Source of the DNA: CAVQJU01 sp963754955
GTDB taxonomy: Bacteria > Acidobacteriota > Vicinamibacteria > Vicinamibacterales > CAVVIG01
Length of the DNA: 64,000 nt
Reading direction: 5' to 3'
NCBI GenBank assembly: GCA_963754955.1
Contig: CAVWHY010000006.1
Coordinates: 434,001-498,000, forward strand
Shown here: positions 56,560-64,000 of the stretch, piece after piece
Numbering within the stretch: position 1 is the stretch's first letter
Layout of the letters: every line of letters starts with the position of its first letter
The notes under the pieces: generated by a model
The model's input: the letters and a program-made list of their open reading frames with translations, nothing else
Database searches by the model: none
What the model was told of the DNA's origin: nothing
Made by a program: the position numbers and the translations under genes

Positions 56560-57219
56560 TCAATCGATTCGGGGCAGGCGGACTCTTGACTGCGTCCCGA
56601 GCCGTCCGATCGCAGACGCAAAGGCGCAGCGGTGCTCCGCTGTCCAGGGCGCCTTCAAGGTGTGCTTCAGATCTTCCACGAATCGTTCGACTTGATGCGT
56701 ACCCGCCTGCAACGCCGCTGCGGCGATGGCCATTTCGTCTCCCCGACGATGAAGCACCAGCTCCCAGTCGCGCTGACGAGCGGCCTCGCAAATCGCAGAG
56801 TGATACAGCATGCCATCTGCCCGGCACGTCGCGTGATAGGAACGGTGAACCTCTCCGACCGTTGGCGGCAGGTCTGCGAGCGGCGGGTGTCGAATGGTGA
56901 CGGCCGCCACTCGATATCGCGGGAACAAATCAGCGGCGAGCTGGCGGAGTGCGTGTTCCGTACATGCGGCAATCGACCGCCTGACCCTGTGCAGCAGCTG
57001 TTCGGACTCGGCGTCACCGAGAGCCAGCGTCTCGTGGTGATACGGCTGGCTGGGAACGCCGTCCTCGATAAGGCTTACGCGTCGTCGGTCGACGACGGCT
57101 GGTGCACCGTTCGCTATCGCGGCTGAAACGAGGACGGCCCACCCGTTGTGATCGGATACGCCTACGACCACCGAGCGTTCCGCCGTTCGCTTCTGATTAC
57201 GCGCCGTAACCGAGACCAT
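56560..57219 (-). CDS. Uncharacterised protein
   Basis: Unrecognised protein of 219 residues with no signal peptide or membrane segment. It begins MVSVTARNQKRTAERSVVVG. VVVGVSDHNGWAVLVSAAIA, GAPAVVDRRRVSLIEDGVPS and QPYHHETLAL suggest a beta-strand/loop core, followed by helical HRVRRSIAACTEHALRQLAA and GEVHRSYHATCRADGMLYHS. Several histidines and two cysteines are spread through the protein. It ends 4 bases before the DinB-GNAT start and is probably co-transcribed. I recall similar hypothetical proteins in Actinobacteria but cannot name the family. An RNase H-like fold is a guess. Confidence 0.7.
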   Translation of the reverse strand: MVSVTARNQKRTAERSVVVGVSDHNGWAVLVSAAIANGAPAVVDRRRVSLIEDGVPSQPYHHETLALGDAESEQLLHRVRRSIAACTEHALRQLAADLFPRYRVAAVTIRHPPLADLPPTVGEVHRSYHATCRADGMLYHSAICEAARQRDWELVLHRRGDEMAIAAAALQAGTHQVERFVEDLKHTLKAPWTAEHRCAFASAIGRLGTQSRVRLPRID

Positions 57220-57299
57220 TTGAGCCGTGTCGGCGGCTCATCATCGCACCGGTGCTTCGGCGGCGGCAAATGCCGACAAGCGGGGAATTGCGGGTCGGC

Positions 57300-57620
57300 C
57301 TATTCTGGCGCGGTCCCGCTCGAATCGTCAGGTTCGTTCCCGAACGCCCCCGGCACCTTGTTCGACGCGGGCACGGGCGCGTCCGGATAGCGCGAGTCGG
57401 CCTGCTTCTGTGCTGTCGAACGGCTTCCGCTCTTGTGCGACGTCTGCGAGCCGTCCGCCTGGTCGTCCCTCGGTGTGTCGCCGGCACGCCCCGCTGCATC
57501 CTCCGGTGGGGGAGCCGACGTATCGACCGGAGGATGTGCCGCCCGTTCGGCGCTCTCCTCGCGCGCAGATTCACGATTGCTGATGCCGGTGTTCCGCTGG
57601 GCCGCATCCCGGTTGGTCAC
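57300..57620 (-). CDS. Small hydrophilic disordered protein
   Basis: Short protein of 106 residues from a GTG at 57620, supported by a good GGAGAAGG ribosome-binding site 7 bases upstream. The sequence is rich in Ser, Asp, Glu, Pro and Arg with no hydrophobic core (TNRDAAQRNTGISNRESARE, PPVDTSAPPPEDAAGRAGDT), so it is likely disordered. It lies directly after the SDR gene in the same direction. No family is recognised. A stress or desiccation role would be speculation based on the composition and neighbours. Two other frames are open here, but only this one has an RBS and non-arginine-dominated composition. Confidence 0.55.
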   Translation of the reverse strand: MTNRDAAQRNTGISNRESAREESAERAAHPPVDTSAPPPEDAAGRAGDTPRDDQADGSQTSHKSGSRSTAQKQADSRYPDAPVPASNKVPGAFGNEPDDSSGTAPE

Positions 57621-57633
57621 GATGCACCTTCTC

Positions 57634-58668
57634 CTAGAGTTCGTTGTTCTCCTGCGCGGCGGCGTACAGGGGCTTGAGAATCGACGACGACGCCCAGTTC
57701 GAGGCGGCTGAGCGGCCAGGTGAGGCGACGTCACCTTCCGGTCCGACGGCGTCCGGCAGCACACGATGCGCGAGGGACATGACATCGCTGAAGAGCTCAG
57801 GCGCGATTGTCCGCGCGAGCACGGCGAGCTTTGCCTGAACGGTGATGATGAGCTCAGCATCGCCGCGCCGGCAAGCCGCGACGATCTGGCTTGCCGCTCG
57901 TTGGGCGCTGATGGTCAGCAGCGGCAGGGAACTGGCCACCGCAAACCACGAGTATTCCTGCGTCCGCTGCCCCTTGAAAGCCGCGTTGACCGGCGAGCCG
58001 ATGCGCATCAACCCTGGATAGACAGTGGTCACGACGATCTGATCACGCGCGAGCTCGGCGCGAAGACCCTCGCTGAGCCCGGTCAGCGCGAACTTGCTGG
58101 CGGAATACGGCACCAGGTGCGGAACAGAAATCCGGCCTCCGACCGATGAAATGTTGACGATCCTTCCCCCGCCTTGATTCCGCATGTGCGGCAACGTCGA
58201 CAGCACCATGAAGAGCGGCCCCCAGAAGTGCGCCTTCATCGCATCGTCGTAGTCGGACACCTTCATGTGATCCAGCGGCCCGACCTGGATGATTCCCGCG
58301 TTGTTGATCAGGACGTCGATGCGGCCGTGGTGCCCGGTCGTGCGCGCGATGGCCTGTTCGACGTTCTCACGCTGGCCGACATCCGCCGAAATGGTCAGGA
58401 CGTCTGCCGACGGCCATCGGGAATGGATGTCGTCCGCGGCCCGGCGGAGTTCCTGCTCGTCGCGGGCGATGAGCGTGATCCGTGCTCCTTCAGCCGCCAG
58501 CTGGCGGGCAAGCACGAGCCCCAGGCCGCGCGAGCCGCCGGTGATGACGACAGACTTGCCGCTGAAGTCGTAGGCGGGGCGGCGCTGCCTGGCGCGCATG
58601 GCCATCGCCGCGGCCACGCCGGCAGCGATCAGCGCCAGTCCTGCAGTCCGTGTTTGTCCGGTGTTCAT
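57634..58668 (-). CDS. SDR family oxidoreductase, membrane-anchored
   Basis: Short-chain dehydrogenase/reductase of 344 residues. MNTGQTRTAGLALIAAGVAA plus AAMAMRARQRR forms an N-terminal membrane anchor. The Rossmann motif is VVITGGSRGLGLVLARQLAA (TGGSRGLG), with NNAG in VLINNAGIIQVGPLDHMKVS, catalytic serine in GGRIVNISSVGGRISVPHLV and the Y-x3-K motif in YSASKFALTGLSEGLRAELA. The long C-terminal tail is variable. The start overlaps the stop of the DUF1440 gene (ATGA). The substrate is unknown; a lipid or keto compound is plausible for a membrane-anchored SDR. Confidence 0.92.
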   Translation of the reverse strand: MNTGQTRTAGLALIAAGVAAAMAMRARQRRPAYDFSGKSVVITGGSRGLGLVLARQLAAEGARITLIARDEQELRRAADDIHSRWPSADVLTISADVGQRENVEQAIARTTGHHGRIDVLINNAGIIQVGPLDHMKVSDYDDAMKAHFWGPLFMVLSTLPHMRNQGGGRIVNISSVGGRISVPHLVPYSASKFALTGLSEGLRAELARDQIVVTTVYPGLMRIGSPVNAAFKGQRTQEYSWFAVASSLPLLTISAQRAASQIVAACRRGDAELIITVQAKLAVLARTIAPELFSDVMSLAHRVLPDAVGPEGDVASPGRSAASNWASSSILKPLYAAAQENNEL

Positions 58669-59210
58669 CCGTGGCCTCCTCGAGCGACGTTGTGCGTCGC
58701 TCCTGCGAACTGCGCCCGCACCGTCCGCCGTGTCATTTCCGCCGCGGTGCCGTAGACGAGGTGAGCGACAAACGCCTGCAGATGCATTTCGAGCGGGCGG
58801 CGGGCCGTCGAATCGGAAAGACCGAGGAGAGGCATGGCGATCTCATCCGCGGTGAGCCATAACGTTGTGCCGAATCCGGCGCCGGATCGCTTAGCTCGTC
58901 GGCGTTCTACGAATGCGCCGTAGATCGCCCCCATTGTTGCCCCGAAGGCGTAATGCAGAAGCGGTGCGGCAACGCGGAGCTCCTTGCGCGTGAGCCCGCG
59001 GCCCAAGGTGTAGCGGGCCACTGCATCAGCGGCGAGCTCATTCGAATTCTGATGCTCGCTCCGCTCCTGCCAGTCGCGAGCGTCGTGGCGGTCGCCAGCT
59101 GACTCAGGCGCACGGCCGTCCACCATGCGTGTCCACAGGCGTTGCACTTCGTTCATCGCCCACGTACCGACCAAGCCTCCGACGGCGCCCGCGGCTATTC
59201 CTCGATACAC
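58665..59210 (-). CDS. DUF1440 family membrane protein
   Basis: Membrane protein of 181 residues. MYRGIAAGAVGGLVGTWAMN provides the first helix with small-residue packing and conserved W-A-M-N; APLLHYAFGATMGAIYGAFV and TTLWLTADEIAMPLLGLSDS form others, and HLQAFVAHLVYGTAAEMTRR the last. These are typical of DUF1440 (a YagU-like inner-membrane family linked to acid resistance in E. coli; function unproven here). It overlaps the SDR start by four bases. It is divergent from the sugar dehydrogenase gene at 59269. Confidence 0.8.
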   Translation of the reverse strand: MYRGIAAGAVGGLVGTWAMNEVQRLWTRMVDGRAPESAGDRHDARDWQERSEHQNSNELAADAVARYTLGRGLTRKELRVAAPLLHYAFGATMGAIYGAFVERRRAKRSGAGFGTTLWLTADEIAMPLLGLSDSTARRPLEMHLQAFVAHLVYGTAAEMTRRTVRAQFAGATHNVARGGHG

Positions 59211-59268
59211 GGCGTCGAGCGATGCAAGGCACTCGCCACGCCCGAGCGCCTGCTCGCAAGCTCTGCCC

Positions 59269-60485
59269 GTGGAACCCGAACAGCTCAGCCCGACTCCCGG
59301 TCACGTGCAGGGATTGAAGGCACCGGCGGGATTTTCGGTGTCGGTCTTCGCCGAGGGCCTCGGGAAACCGCGCATTCTCGAGGTGGCGGACGATGGAAGT
59401 GTGTACGTGACTCGCCGCGAACCGGGCGACGTACTGGTGCTGCGCGACACGGACGGCGACGGGCGCGCCGATCGTATCCGCAGTGCAGTACGGCGGCCCA
59501 TGCTGCACGGCATCGCGATCGATGGACGACGCGTCTACCTGTGTCGGTCAAGGACGTCTTTACGGCGGATATCAACAGCGATGGCATCTTCGAGAACATC
59601 ACGCGCATCGTGGACCATCTGCCCGAGGGCGGACAGCACGCGAACCGCACGATCCGTATAGGCCCGGACAAACAACTCTATGTCTCCGTCGGCAGCACCT
59701 GCAACGCGTGCGACGAGACGTCGCCGGAAAACGCGACGCTTCTCCGCATCTCGCCCGATGGCAAATCGCGACGGATCTTTGCATCCGGCCTGCGAAACAC
59801 GATTGCATTCGGCTGGCATCCCGACACGGGCGAGCTGTTCGGGATGGACCACGGAATCGATTGGCTCGGCGACGACGATCAACCGGAGGAGCTGAATCAT
59901 CTGCAGCGCGACAAGCAATACGGATGGCCGTACGTTTATGCGAACGGCAAGCTGAATCCGCAGGACGAGCCTCCCGGCGAGATGACCAGCGAGGAATGGG
60001 CGCGCCTCTCCACTATCCCCGTGCTCACCTACACGGCGCACGCGGCGCCGATGCAAATGGTGTTCTACATGCGCGATCGATTCCCCGCGGAGTATCGCGG
60101 GGATGCGTTCGTGGCGATGCATGGTTCGTGGAATCGTGGTACGCCGAGCGGATATGAGGTGGTCCGCATCCGGTTTCAGAAGGGCACGCCGGTCAGGATC
60201 GAACCGTTCCTGACTGGATTCCTGACGGCCGCCGGTAAACCGGCCGCGTTCGGCCGTCCCGTCGGCCTCGCCGTGGCGCAGGACGGCGCCCTGCTCGTGT
60301 CAGACGACGCCGCAGGCCGGATTTACCGCATCGCTCACGAGGGCGCGGCGACGACGGGCGCGCAATCCGCACCGGAGCCGCGCGCGACGGTGGCCGCAAC
60401 TTCCCATTCACCCGGCGCGGAGAGTGGTGGCGCCATCGCGATGGCACGTTCGGAGACGCGGGCCGATGCGGGGATGTCGGTGATC
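59269..60485 (+). CDS. PQQ-dependent sugar dehydrogenase-like protein, frameshifted
   Basis: Beta-propeller oxidoreductase-like protein (sorbosone/glucose dehydrogenase type) of about 400 residues. The GTG at 59269 is a tentative start; no signal peptide is visible in any frame, so an upstream indel is likely. The N-terminal frame has GFSVSVFAEGLGKPRILEVA, DDGSVYVTRREPGDVLVLRD and DGDGRADRI. The frame changes near 59550 and continues TADINSDGIFENITRIVDHL, HANRTIRIGPDKQLYVSVGS, GLRNTIAFGWHPDTGELFGM, QYGWPYVYANGKLNPQDEPP, and AVAQDGALLVSDDAAGRIYR. The frame then runs on without a stop through an Ala/Thr-rich linker to the PEBP domain, so the two may be one fusion gene. It is probably periplasmic. 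Confidence 0.75.
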
Positions 60486-60945
60486 GTCCGCATTTCAAGC
60501 CGGCGCGGCGATACCGGCGCCTTACAGCGGGTACGGCGAGCGGTTCTCGCCCCCGTTGCGCTGGGGCAATGCGCCGGCCAACACGAAATCGTTCGCCCTG
60601 CTGATGGAAGACCCTGACGCAAAGACACCGAAGCCCTACGTGCACTGGGTGCTCTACAACGTGCCCCCGGAGACGAACCGGCTCCCGGAATCTGTCCCGA
60701 CGCTCCCTCGACTGAAGGAGCCGAAAGACGCGCTTCAGGGACGAAACTCACGAGGGCAGGTCGGGTACGCCGGACCACGCCCTCCGGAAGGCGATCCGGC
60801 GCACCACTACCACTTTCAGCTGTTTGCGCTCGACACGATGCTGGACGTGCCACCCGGGGCGGACCGGGACGCCGTGCTGAAAGCGCTGACCGGGCATGTC
60901 ATCGCGCGCGGCGAAGTGATTGGCACCTTCCGGCGCTCGAGATGA
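60474..60945 (+). CDS. YbhB/YbcL (PEBP) family protein or fused PEBP domain
   Basis: Phosphatidylethanolamine-binding-protein fold of about 155 residues. GAAIPAPYSGYGERFSPPLR starts the fold, followed by SFALLMEDPDAKTPKPYVHW (D-P-D...H-W ligand-site motif), VLYNVPPETNRLPESVP and GPRPPEGDPAHHYHFQLFAL (second motif). The first residues (from the ATG at 60474, MSVIV) are in the frame of the upstream dehydrogenase, and the frame changes near 60490. It therefore may be a separate gene or the C-terminal domain of a dehydrogenase-PEBP fusion. Bacterial members have no settled function. It converges with the ligase gene, with a 21-base gap between stops. Confidence 0.75.
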
Positions 60946-60966
60946 GATGTGCGAAGCCTGTCAGCG

Positions 60967-61983
60967 TCATTCCCGCCGAACGTCGCTCGCTTTCCTGTCG
61001 TCCCGCAGGGCGACGAATTTCGAGTGCCGCAGGTGGTTGTCAGCTGTCCATTCGAGGAACTCGAACTGGCCGACGAGTACAGGTTTCAGCCACTGCACGT
61101 CGGCCATTTTCGCTTTCGTCAGGCCCTGCCCCCATCTGCCGCTCCTGGCCTCCGGCAGGTTGGCGAACGGACAGTGAGGAATCTCCAGGCCCTTGAACTT
61201 CCTGAACAATTGCGCGCGCGCTGCCGGTGTGAAGCCGTTCCGAGTGCGTGCGACGTAGATCAACGTGCCGGCTTCGTAGTAGCCGACCACGAGAGCGTCG
61301 AAGCTCCTGGTGCCACGTGTGTAGCCACCGATGACAAATTCCTGGCCGCGGTTCACGCGCATCTTCATCCACGCCCCTGACCGCAGGCCGGCTTCGTAGG
61401 CACTGTTGCGCCGCTTCGCGACCAGTCCTTCCAGGCCGTGTGCTTTGACGGACTGGATCAGGACAGGGAGGTCGATCGCGAGCGGCGCCGAGTACCGCAC
61501 AGGCTCCGACAGCTTCGGAAGCACTCGCTTTTCGAGGAGCTCGCGTCGCCTGTCGAGCGACTCGTTTTTCACGTCGCGGCCGGCGAGCACCATCACGTCG
61601 AACACGTAGTACATGACCTGCGCCGGCATCGCCCCGTAGTTCTGCAGAGCGCTGAAGGAGGGGCGACCCTCGTCGTCGAGCGACACGATCTCGCCGTCGA
61701 TCACGGTGTTTTCGGGCAGTCCTTTGAGCCCCTGCACGACGGCGGGGTATCTGCGGTTGAAGTCCTTGTCGTTTCGGGATCGCAGGGAAACGATGCCGTC
61801 GCGCTTGAACGCAATGGCGCGATACCCGTCGAGCTTGAGTTCGTACACCCACTGTTCACCGGAGGGAAGCGACTCTATACGCAGCAGCAGCATGGGTTCG
61901 ATGAACTGCGCGGATGTCTTGCGCAGAGACGTCGGGCGCTTAGCCCCAAGGCTGGCGCGTGTTTTGCTCTCTATTCGCCCCAT
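60967..61983 (-). CDS. ATP-dependent DNA ligase domain, LigD-type
   Basis: Stand-alone ligase of 338 residues, matching the ligase domain of LigD. The adenylation lysine is in ELKLDGYRAIAFKRDGIVSL (K-L-D-G-Y-R motif I). Further motifs: NTVIDGEIVSLDD (III region), QVMYYVFDVMVL, GLEGLVAKRRNSAY (IV), and GAWMKMRV (V). The C-terminal OB domain contains GGYTRGTRSFDALVVGYYEA and FLEWTADNHLRHSKFVAL. The nuclease and polymerase domains of full LigD are absent, and no Ku gene is in the window. It may act in NHEJ or single-strand repair together with proteins encoded elsewhere. Its ATG overlaps the divergent DUF3072 ATG. Confidence 0.92.
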   Translation of the reverse strand: MGRIESKTRASLGAKRPTSLRKTSAQFIEPMLLLRIESLPSGEQWVYELKLDGYRAIAFKRDGIVSLRSRNDKDFNRRYPAVVQGLKGLPENTVIDGEIVSLDDEGRPSFSALQNYGAMPAQVMYYVFDVMVLAGRDVKNESLDRRRELLEKRVLPKLSEPVRYSAPLAIDLPVLIQSVKAHGLEGLVAKRRNSAYEAGLRSGAWMKMRVNRGQEFVIGGYTRGTRSFDALVVGYYEAGTLIYVARTRNGFTPAARAQLFRKFKGLEIPHCPFANLPEARSGRWGQGLTKAKMADVQWLKPVLVGQFEFLEWTADNHLRHSKFVALRDDRKASDVRRE

Positions 61984-62194
61984 GAAGACCCATGATACCG
62001 ATCAGCCGGCCCTTCAGCGCGATCCTGATGAGTGGAAGACGGGCGATGAACCGATGACCGCGGCGCAACGTTCGTACCTCGAGACATTGTGCCGGGAGAC
62101 GGGCGAGGAATTCGACGACACGCTCTCGAAGGCAGAGGCGTCGAAGCGGATTGACGAACTCCGCGGGCGCTCGCCTCGCCTGGCGCAGGAATAG
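61982..62194 (+). CDS. DUF3072 family protein
   Basis: Small protein of 70 residues. DPDEWKTGDEPMTAAQRSYL and ETLCRETGEEF followed by LSKAEASKRIDEL is the DUF3072 signature, a small helical domain of unknown function. The ATG at 61982 shares the palindrome CATG with the divergent ligase start, leaving no room for a separate RBS on either side. One of the two starts may be wrong or the mRNAs leaderless. The product is hydrophilic and cytoplasmic. Such genes are often found near stress-related genes in soil bacteria. Confidence 0.8.
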   Translation: MKTHDTDQPALQRDPDEWKTGDEPMTAAQRSYLETLCRETGEEFDDTLSKAEASKRIDELRGRSPRLAQE

Positions 62195-62216
62195 TCCCGA
62201 GCAACTTGAGAGGAAT

Positions 62217-62293
62217 TGGTCGGGGCGACTGGATTCGAACCAGCGGCCCCCTGCGCCCAAGGCAGGTGCGCTACCAGGCTGCGCTACGCCCCG
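62217..62293 (-). tRNA. tRNA-Pro (TGG)
   Basis: Cloverleaf on the minus strand with acceptor CGGGGCG pairing with CGCCCCG, discriminator A and encoded CCA (62219-62217). The anticodon loop CTTGGGC gives anticodon TGG, and the T-arm is CTGGTTCGAATCCAG. It reads away from the membrane-protein gene at 62386. Confidence 0.95.
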
Positions 62294-62385
62294 ACCTGAC
62301 TGACAGTCTCGATTCTACTGTGTTTGCCGGCAGGACATGACGACCGTCGCGCTGGCCGCCAAGCCTGTAGACTGTCGCGTACCTG

Positions 62386-63537
62386 ATGGCCACGACAGCC
62401 GTGACGTCTGCCCGCAGCGCCGCGATGCGGGCCTCGATCATCGGTGTCGCGGCGCACGTCCTGTTTGTCATTGCAGTTCTCGGCACCCATCACAACGACC
62501 CCTCGTGGTTCGTCCGCTTCGGTGTCGATGCACAGCAGAGCGCGCTGGGCCGGCAGGTCCTGGGAAGCGTCAGCACGCATCCCGGCGTCGGCGCTGACGG
62601 CCAATACTTCTGGATCCTTGCGCGCGATCCGCTCCTCCTCAATCCGCAAACACTCGCCGTCTGGCTCGACCGGCCCGTGTACCGCGCGCAACGAATCGGT
62701 TACCCGGCGTTCGCCGCCCCGTGGCGCCTGTTCGGAGAGACGAAGTCTGCTGTGGGGACTGCTGCTGGGGAACATCGCGGTGGTGGCCATCGGTTCCTAT
62801 CTGACGGCACGGCTGGCGATCTCCCTGGGGCTTCCCGCTCGAACGGCGCTCGCGTTCGCATTCAATCCCGGCGTGATCTTCTCGACGATGTTCGACCTGT
62901 GCGACGCGCTCGCACTCGCGGCAACGATCGGCGCACTCTACGCGGCGGTCACCAGAAGACGTCTGGCTCTGGCCTGCTTTTCCGCGGTGGCCGGCCTGAC
63001 CAAGGAGCCTGCCGTGCTGGCGCTCGGCGCGGCGGCGCTGGCCAGCGGCGCGGGCAAATTCTGCGGACGGTCGTCCCACGTTTGACGGCAAGACTCGCAT
63101 GCTCCTGATCGCGCCGGCCGCGACTCGCAATCGGCGCATGGGGAGCGCTACGTTCGCGCCCGATTCGGCTCCGCCTCGGCAGCGTTGTCGAATTCGCGCT
63201 GCCGTTCGCGGGTCTCGTGACGGCGTGGCAGACGCGCTGGTCCGACGGACGCATCGTCGACACCCTGAGCGCGGCAGCCCTTCTCATCGCCGCCTGCGCC
63301 GTCGTCGTCCTCTTTGCCCGGCGGCGCACCCTTCTCCTGTCCGCGGCGCTGCCGTACGCGCTGCTCGTGCCGTTCCTGAGCGAGCACGTCATGCTGTTTA
63401 CGACGAACGCCCTGCGCGCGTTCGCGCCCGCGTTTACGTTCCTCTGGCTCGAGTTGTACCGGCGAAAAGACCCTAACCGAACGGCCGAATTGGATCGTGG
63501 CCGGTCCAGTTGGTCGTCGTCTGCCAGAAGCGAGTGA
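62386..63537 (+). CDS. Polytopic membrane protein, glycosyltransferase-like, frameshifted
   Basis: Membrane protein of about 384 residues. MATTAVTSARSAAMRASIIG leads into AAHVLFVIAVLGTHHNDPSW, then GVGADGQYFWILARDPLLLN with a G-x-D-G-Q-Y-F-W motif resembling the acidic first-loop motif of GT-C glycosyltransferases/DUF2029-type proteins. The frame changes near 62745 and continues LGNIAVVAIGSYLTARLAIS, ALAFAFNPGVIFSTMFDLCD and LACFSAVAGLTKEPAVLALG. It changes again near 63070-63200 and ends in SAALPYALLVPFLSEHVMLF, FAPAFTFLWLELYR. The stop overlaps the convergent VOC gene, so the true end may be slightly earlier. Activity is inferred. Confidence 0.6.
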
Positions 63538-64000
63538 ACATCTCGTCCATCCCAGGCGTCGCCGGAATCAACTCGATTAATCCCGGATCGCCGTGCGGGC
63601 CTTCAAGATAGACAACCGAGCCGCCGCTGGGCACCGGCGCCTCGAATACTGCCGTGTAGCCCCGCCCTTCATACGCCAGCTGCTCGGCTCCGACATCGCT
63701 GACGGCGATTCCGACATGATGAAACCCGTAGCCACGGCGATCGATGACATCCTTGTACACCGAGGGGTGATCGTCTTTCGGCTGGATGAGCTCGATGTTC
63801 ATGTGTCCGGCGAAAGACATCGCCAGCTTGATGTCAGCCGTGGCCGGCTGGCCGCGATAGCGCTGTCCCGGCCCCGTGAAGCTCTCGAGCAGAAACCACG
63901 GGCCGACCCTGCAGTCTCGCACCCACCAGCCGATCGCCGCGTCGATGTCCTCGACGACATACGCCAGCTGAACGATCTGGCCGACGCGTTGTCCAAAGCC
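63473..64000 (-). CDS. VOC family (glyoxalase-like) protein, partial
   Basis: Vicinal-oxygen-chelate protein truncated at its N-terminus by the window end (about 175 residues visible). IVQLAYVVEDIDAAIGWWVR is the first beta-alpha-beta unit; RGYGFHHVGIAVSDVGAEQL begins the second with H-H-V-G-I, and VVYLEGPHGDPGLIELIPAT carries the terminal metal-ligand glutamate (L-I-E-L). NIELIQPKDDHPSVYKDVID is the first-module E-L-I-Q segment. Length and motif order fit methylmalonyl-CoA epimerase-like or general VOC members. The reaction is unknown. It converges with the membrane-protein gene. Confidence 0.85.
   Translation of the reverse strand, partial: GFGQRVGQIVQLAYVVEDIDAAIGWWVRDCRVGPWFLLESFTGPGQRYRGQPATADIKLAMSFAGHMNIELIQPKDDHPSVYKDVIDRRGYGFHHVGIAVSDVGAEQLAYEGRGYTAVFEAPVPSGGSVVYLEGPHGDPGLIELIPATPGMDEMFTRFWQTTTNWTGHDPIRPFG

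Noticed and set aside
57252..57677. Plus-strand ORFs opposite the small hydrophilic gene
   Set aside because: They are arginine-rich, lack an RBS and lie antisense to the minus-strand frame that has a good RBS.
60967..61983. Full LigD with polymerase and nuclease domains
   Set aside because: Only the ligase domain is present; flanking frames encode PEBP and DUF3072.

Overview
The window looks like a chromosomal segment of an Acidobacteriota member, most likely of the Vicinamibacteria type. It is GC-rich and carries a typical gene mix for that group: several very large Oar-like TonB-dependent receptors with an N-terminal carboxypeptidase-regulatory-like domain, a VWFA-related protein of the acidobacterial type, FG-GAP/VCBS proteins ending in ASPIC/UnbV, TPR proteins, DUF1501/DUF1800 and DUF6152 genes, and six copies of a secreted family with a D-G-K-P-D-x-S-G-x-W signature. 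The lineage is inferred from gene content; no rRNA is present. Many long genes are broken by single-base frame changes although the protein sequence continues on both sides, so a draft or metagenome-derived sequence with indel errors is more likely than mass pseudogenisation.

Layout. 1-4765 (minus): a receptor, a DUF6152 gene and two secreted-family genes, preceded by tRNA-Cys. Upstream of the tRNA lie a terminator, a 29-codon cysteine-rich leader ORF and a promoter, arranged like a classical transcription attenuator. 5177-7629 (minus): a threonine-synthase-like enzyme, a secreted-family gene and a DUF6152 gene. 7702-10839 (plus): an alpha/beta hydrolase between two paralogous exported proteins. 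10846-16926 (minus): VWFA protein, atypical receptor-like protein with Gly-rich inserts, DoxX. 17109-35945: three related receptors enclosing three VCBS/ASPIC genes and two TPR genes. 36085-42545 (plus): serine hydrolase, secreted-family protein, GlcG-like protein, PAS histidine kinase, dicarboxylate-type symporter. 42592-45631 (minus): DUF1501 and DUF1800. 45779-49465 (plus): B12/radical SAM protein and two secreted-family genes. 49467-59210 (minus): BON-LysM protein, two-subunit molybdenum hydroxylase, O-methyltransferase, SMP-30-like protein, DinB, DinB-GNAT fusion, two uncharacterised genes, SDR, DUF1440. 59269-64000: PQQ-type sugar dehydrogenase and PEBP, a LigD-type ligase domain, DUF3072, tRNA-Pro, a membrane protein and a partial VOC protein.

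Functional theme. Most genes encode exported or envelope proteins: nutrient-capture receptors, secreted proteins of unknown role, periplasmic repeat proteins and redox enzymes. Close spacing and ATGA/GTGA overlaps indicate many short operons.

Non-coding structure. Two repeat classes stand out. One is a REP-like hairpin family bounded by GTAG...CTAC, found between genes, supplying stop codons, and inserted in frame inside genes. The other is intergenic arrays of 7-8 bp units with a constant core and one or two variable bases, usually as two inverted arms. No CRISPR array, insertion sequence, prophage or rRNA was seen. The only stretch above 300 bases without a conventional gene is 4868-5176, which holds the attenuator-like leader and a REP-like element.
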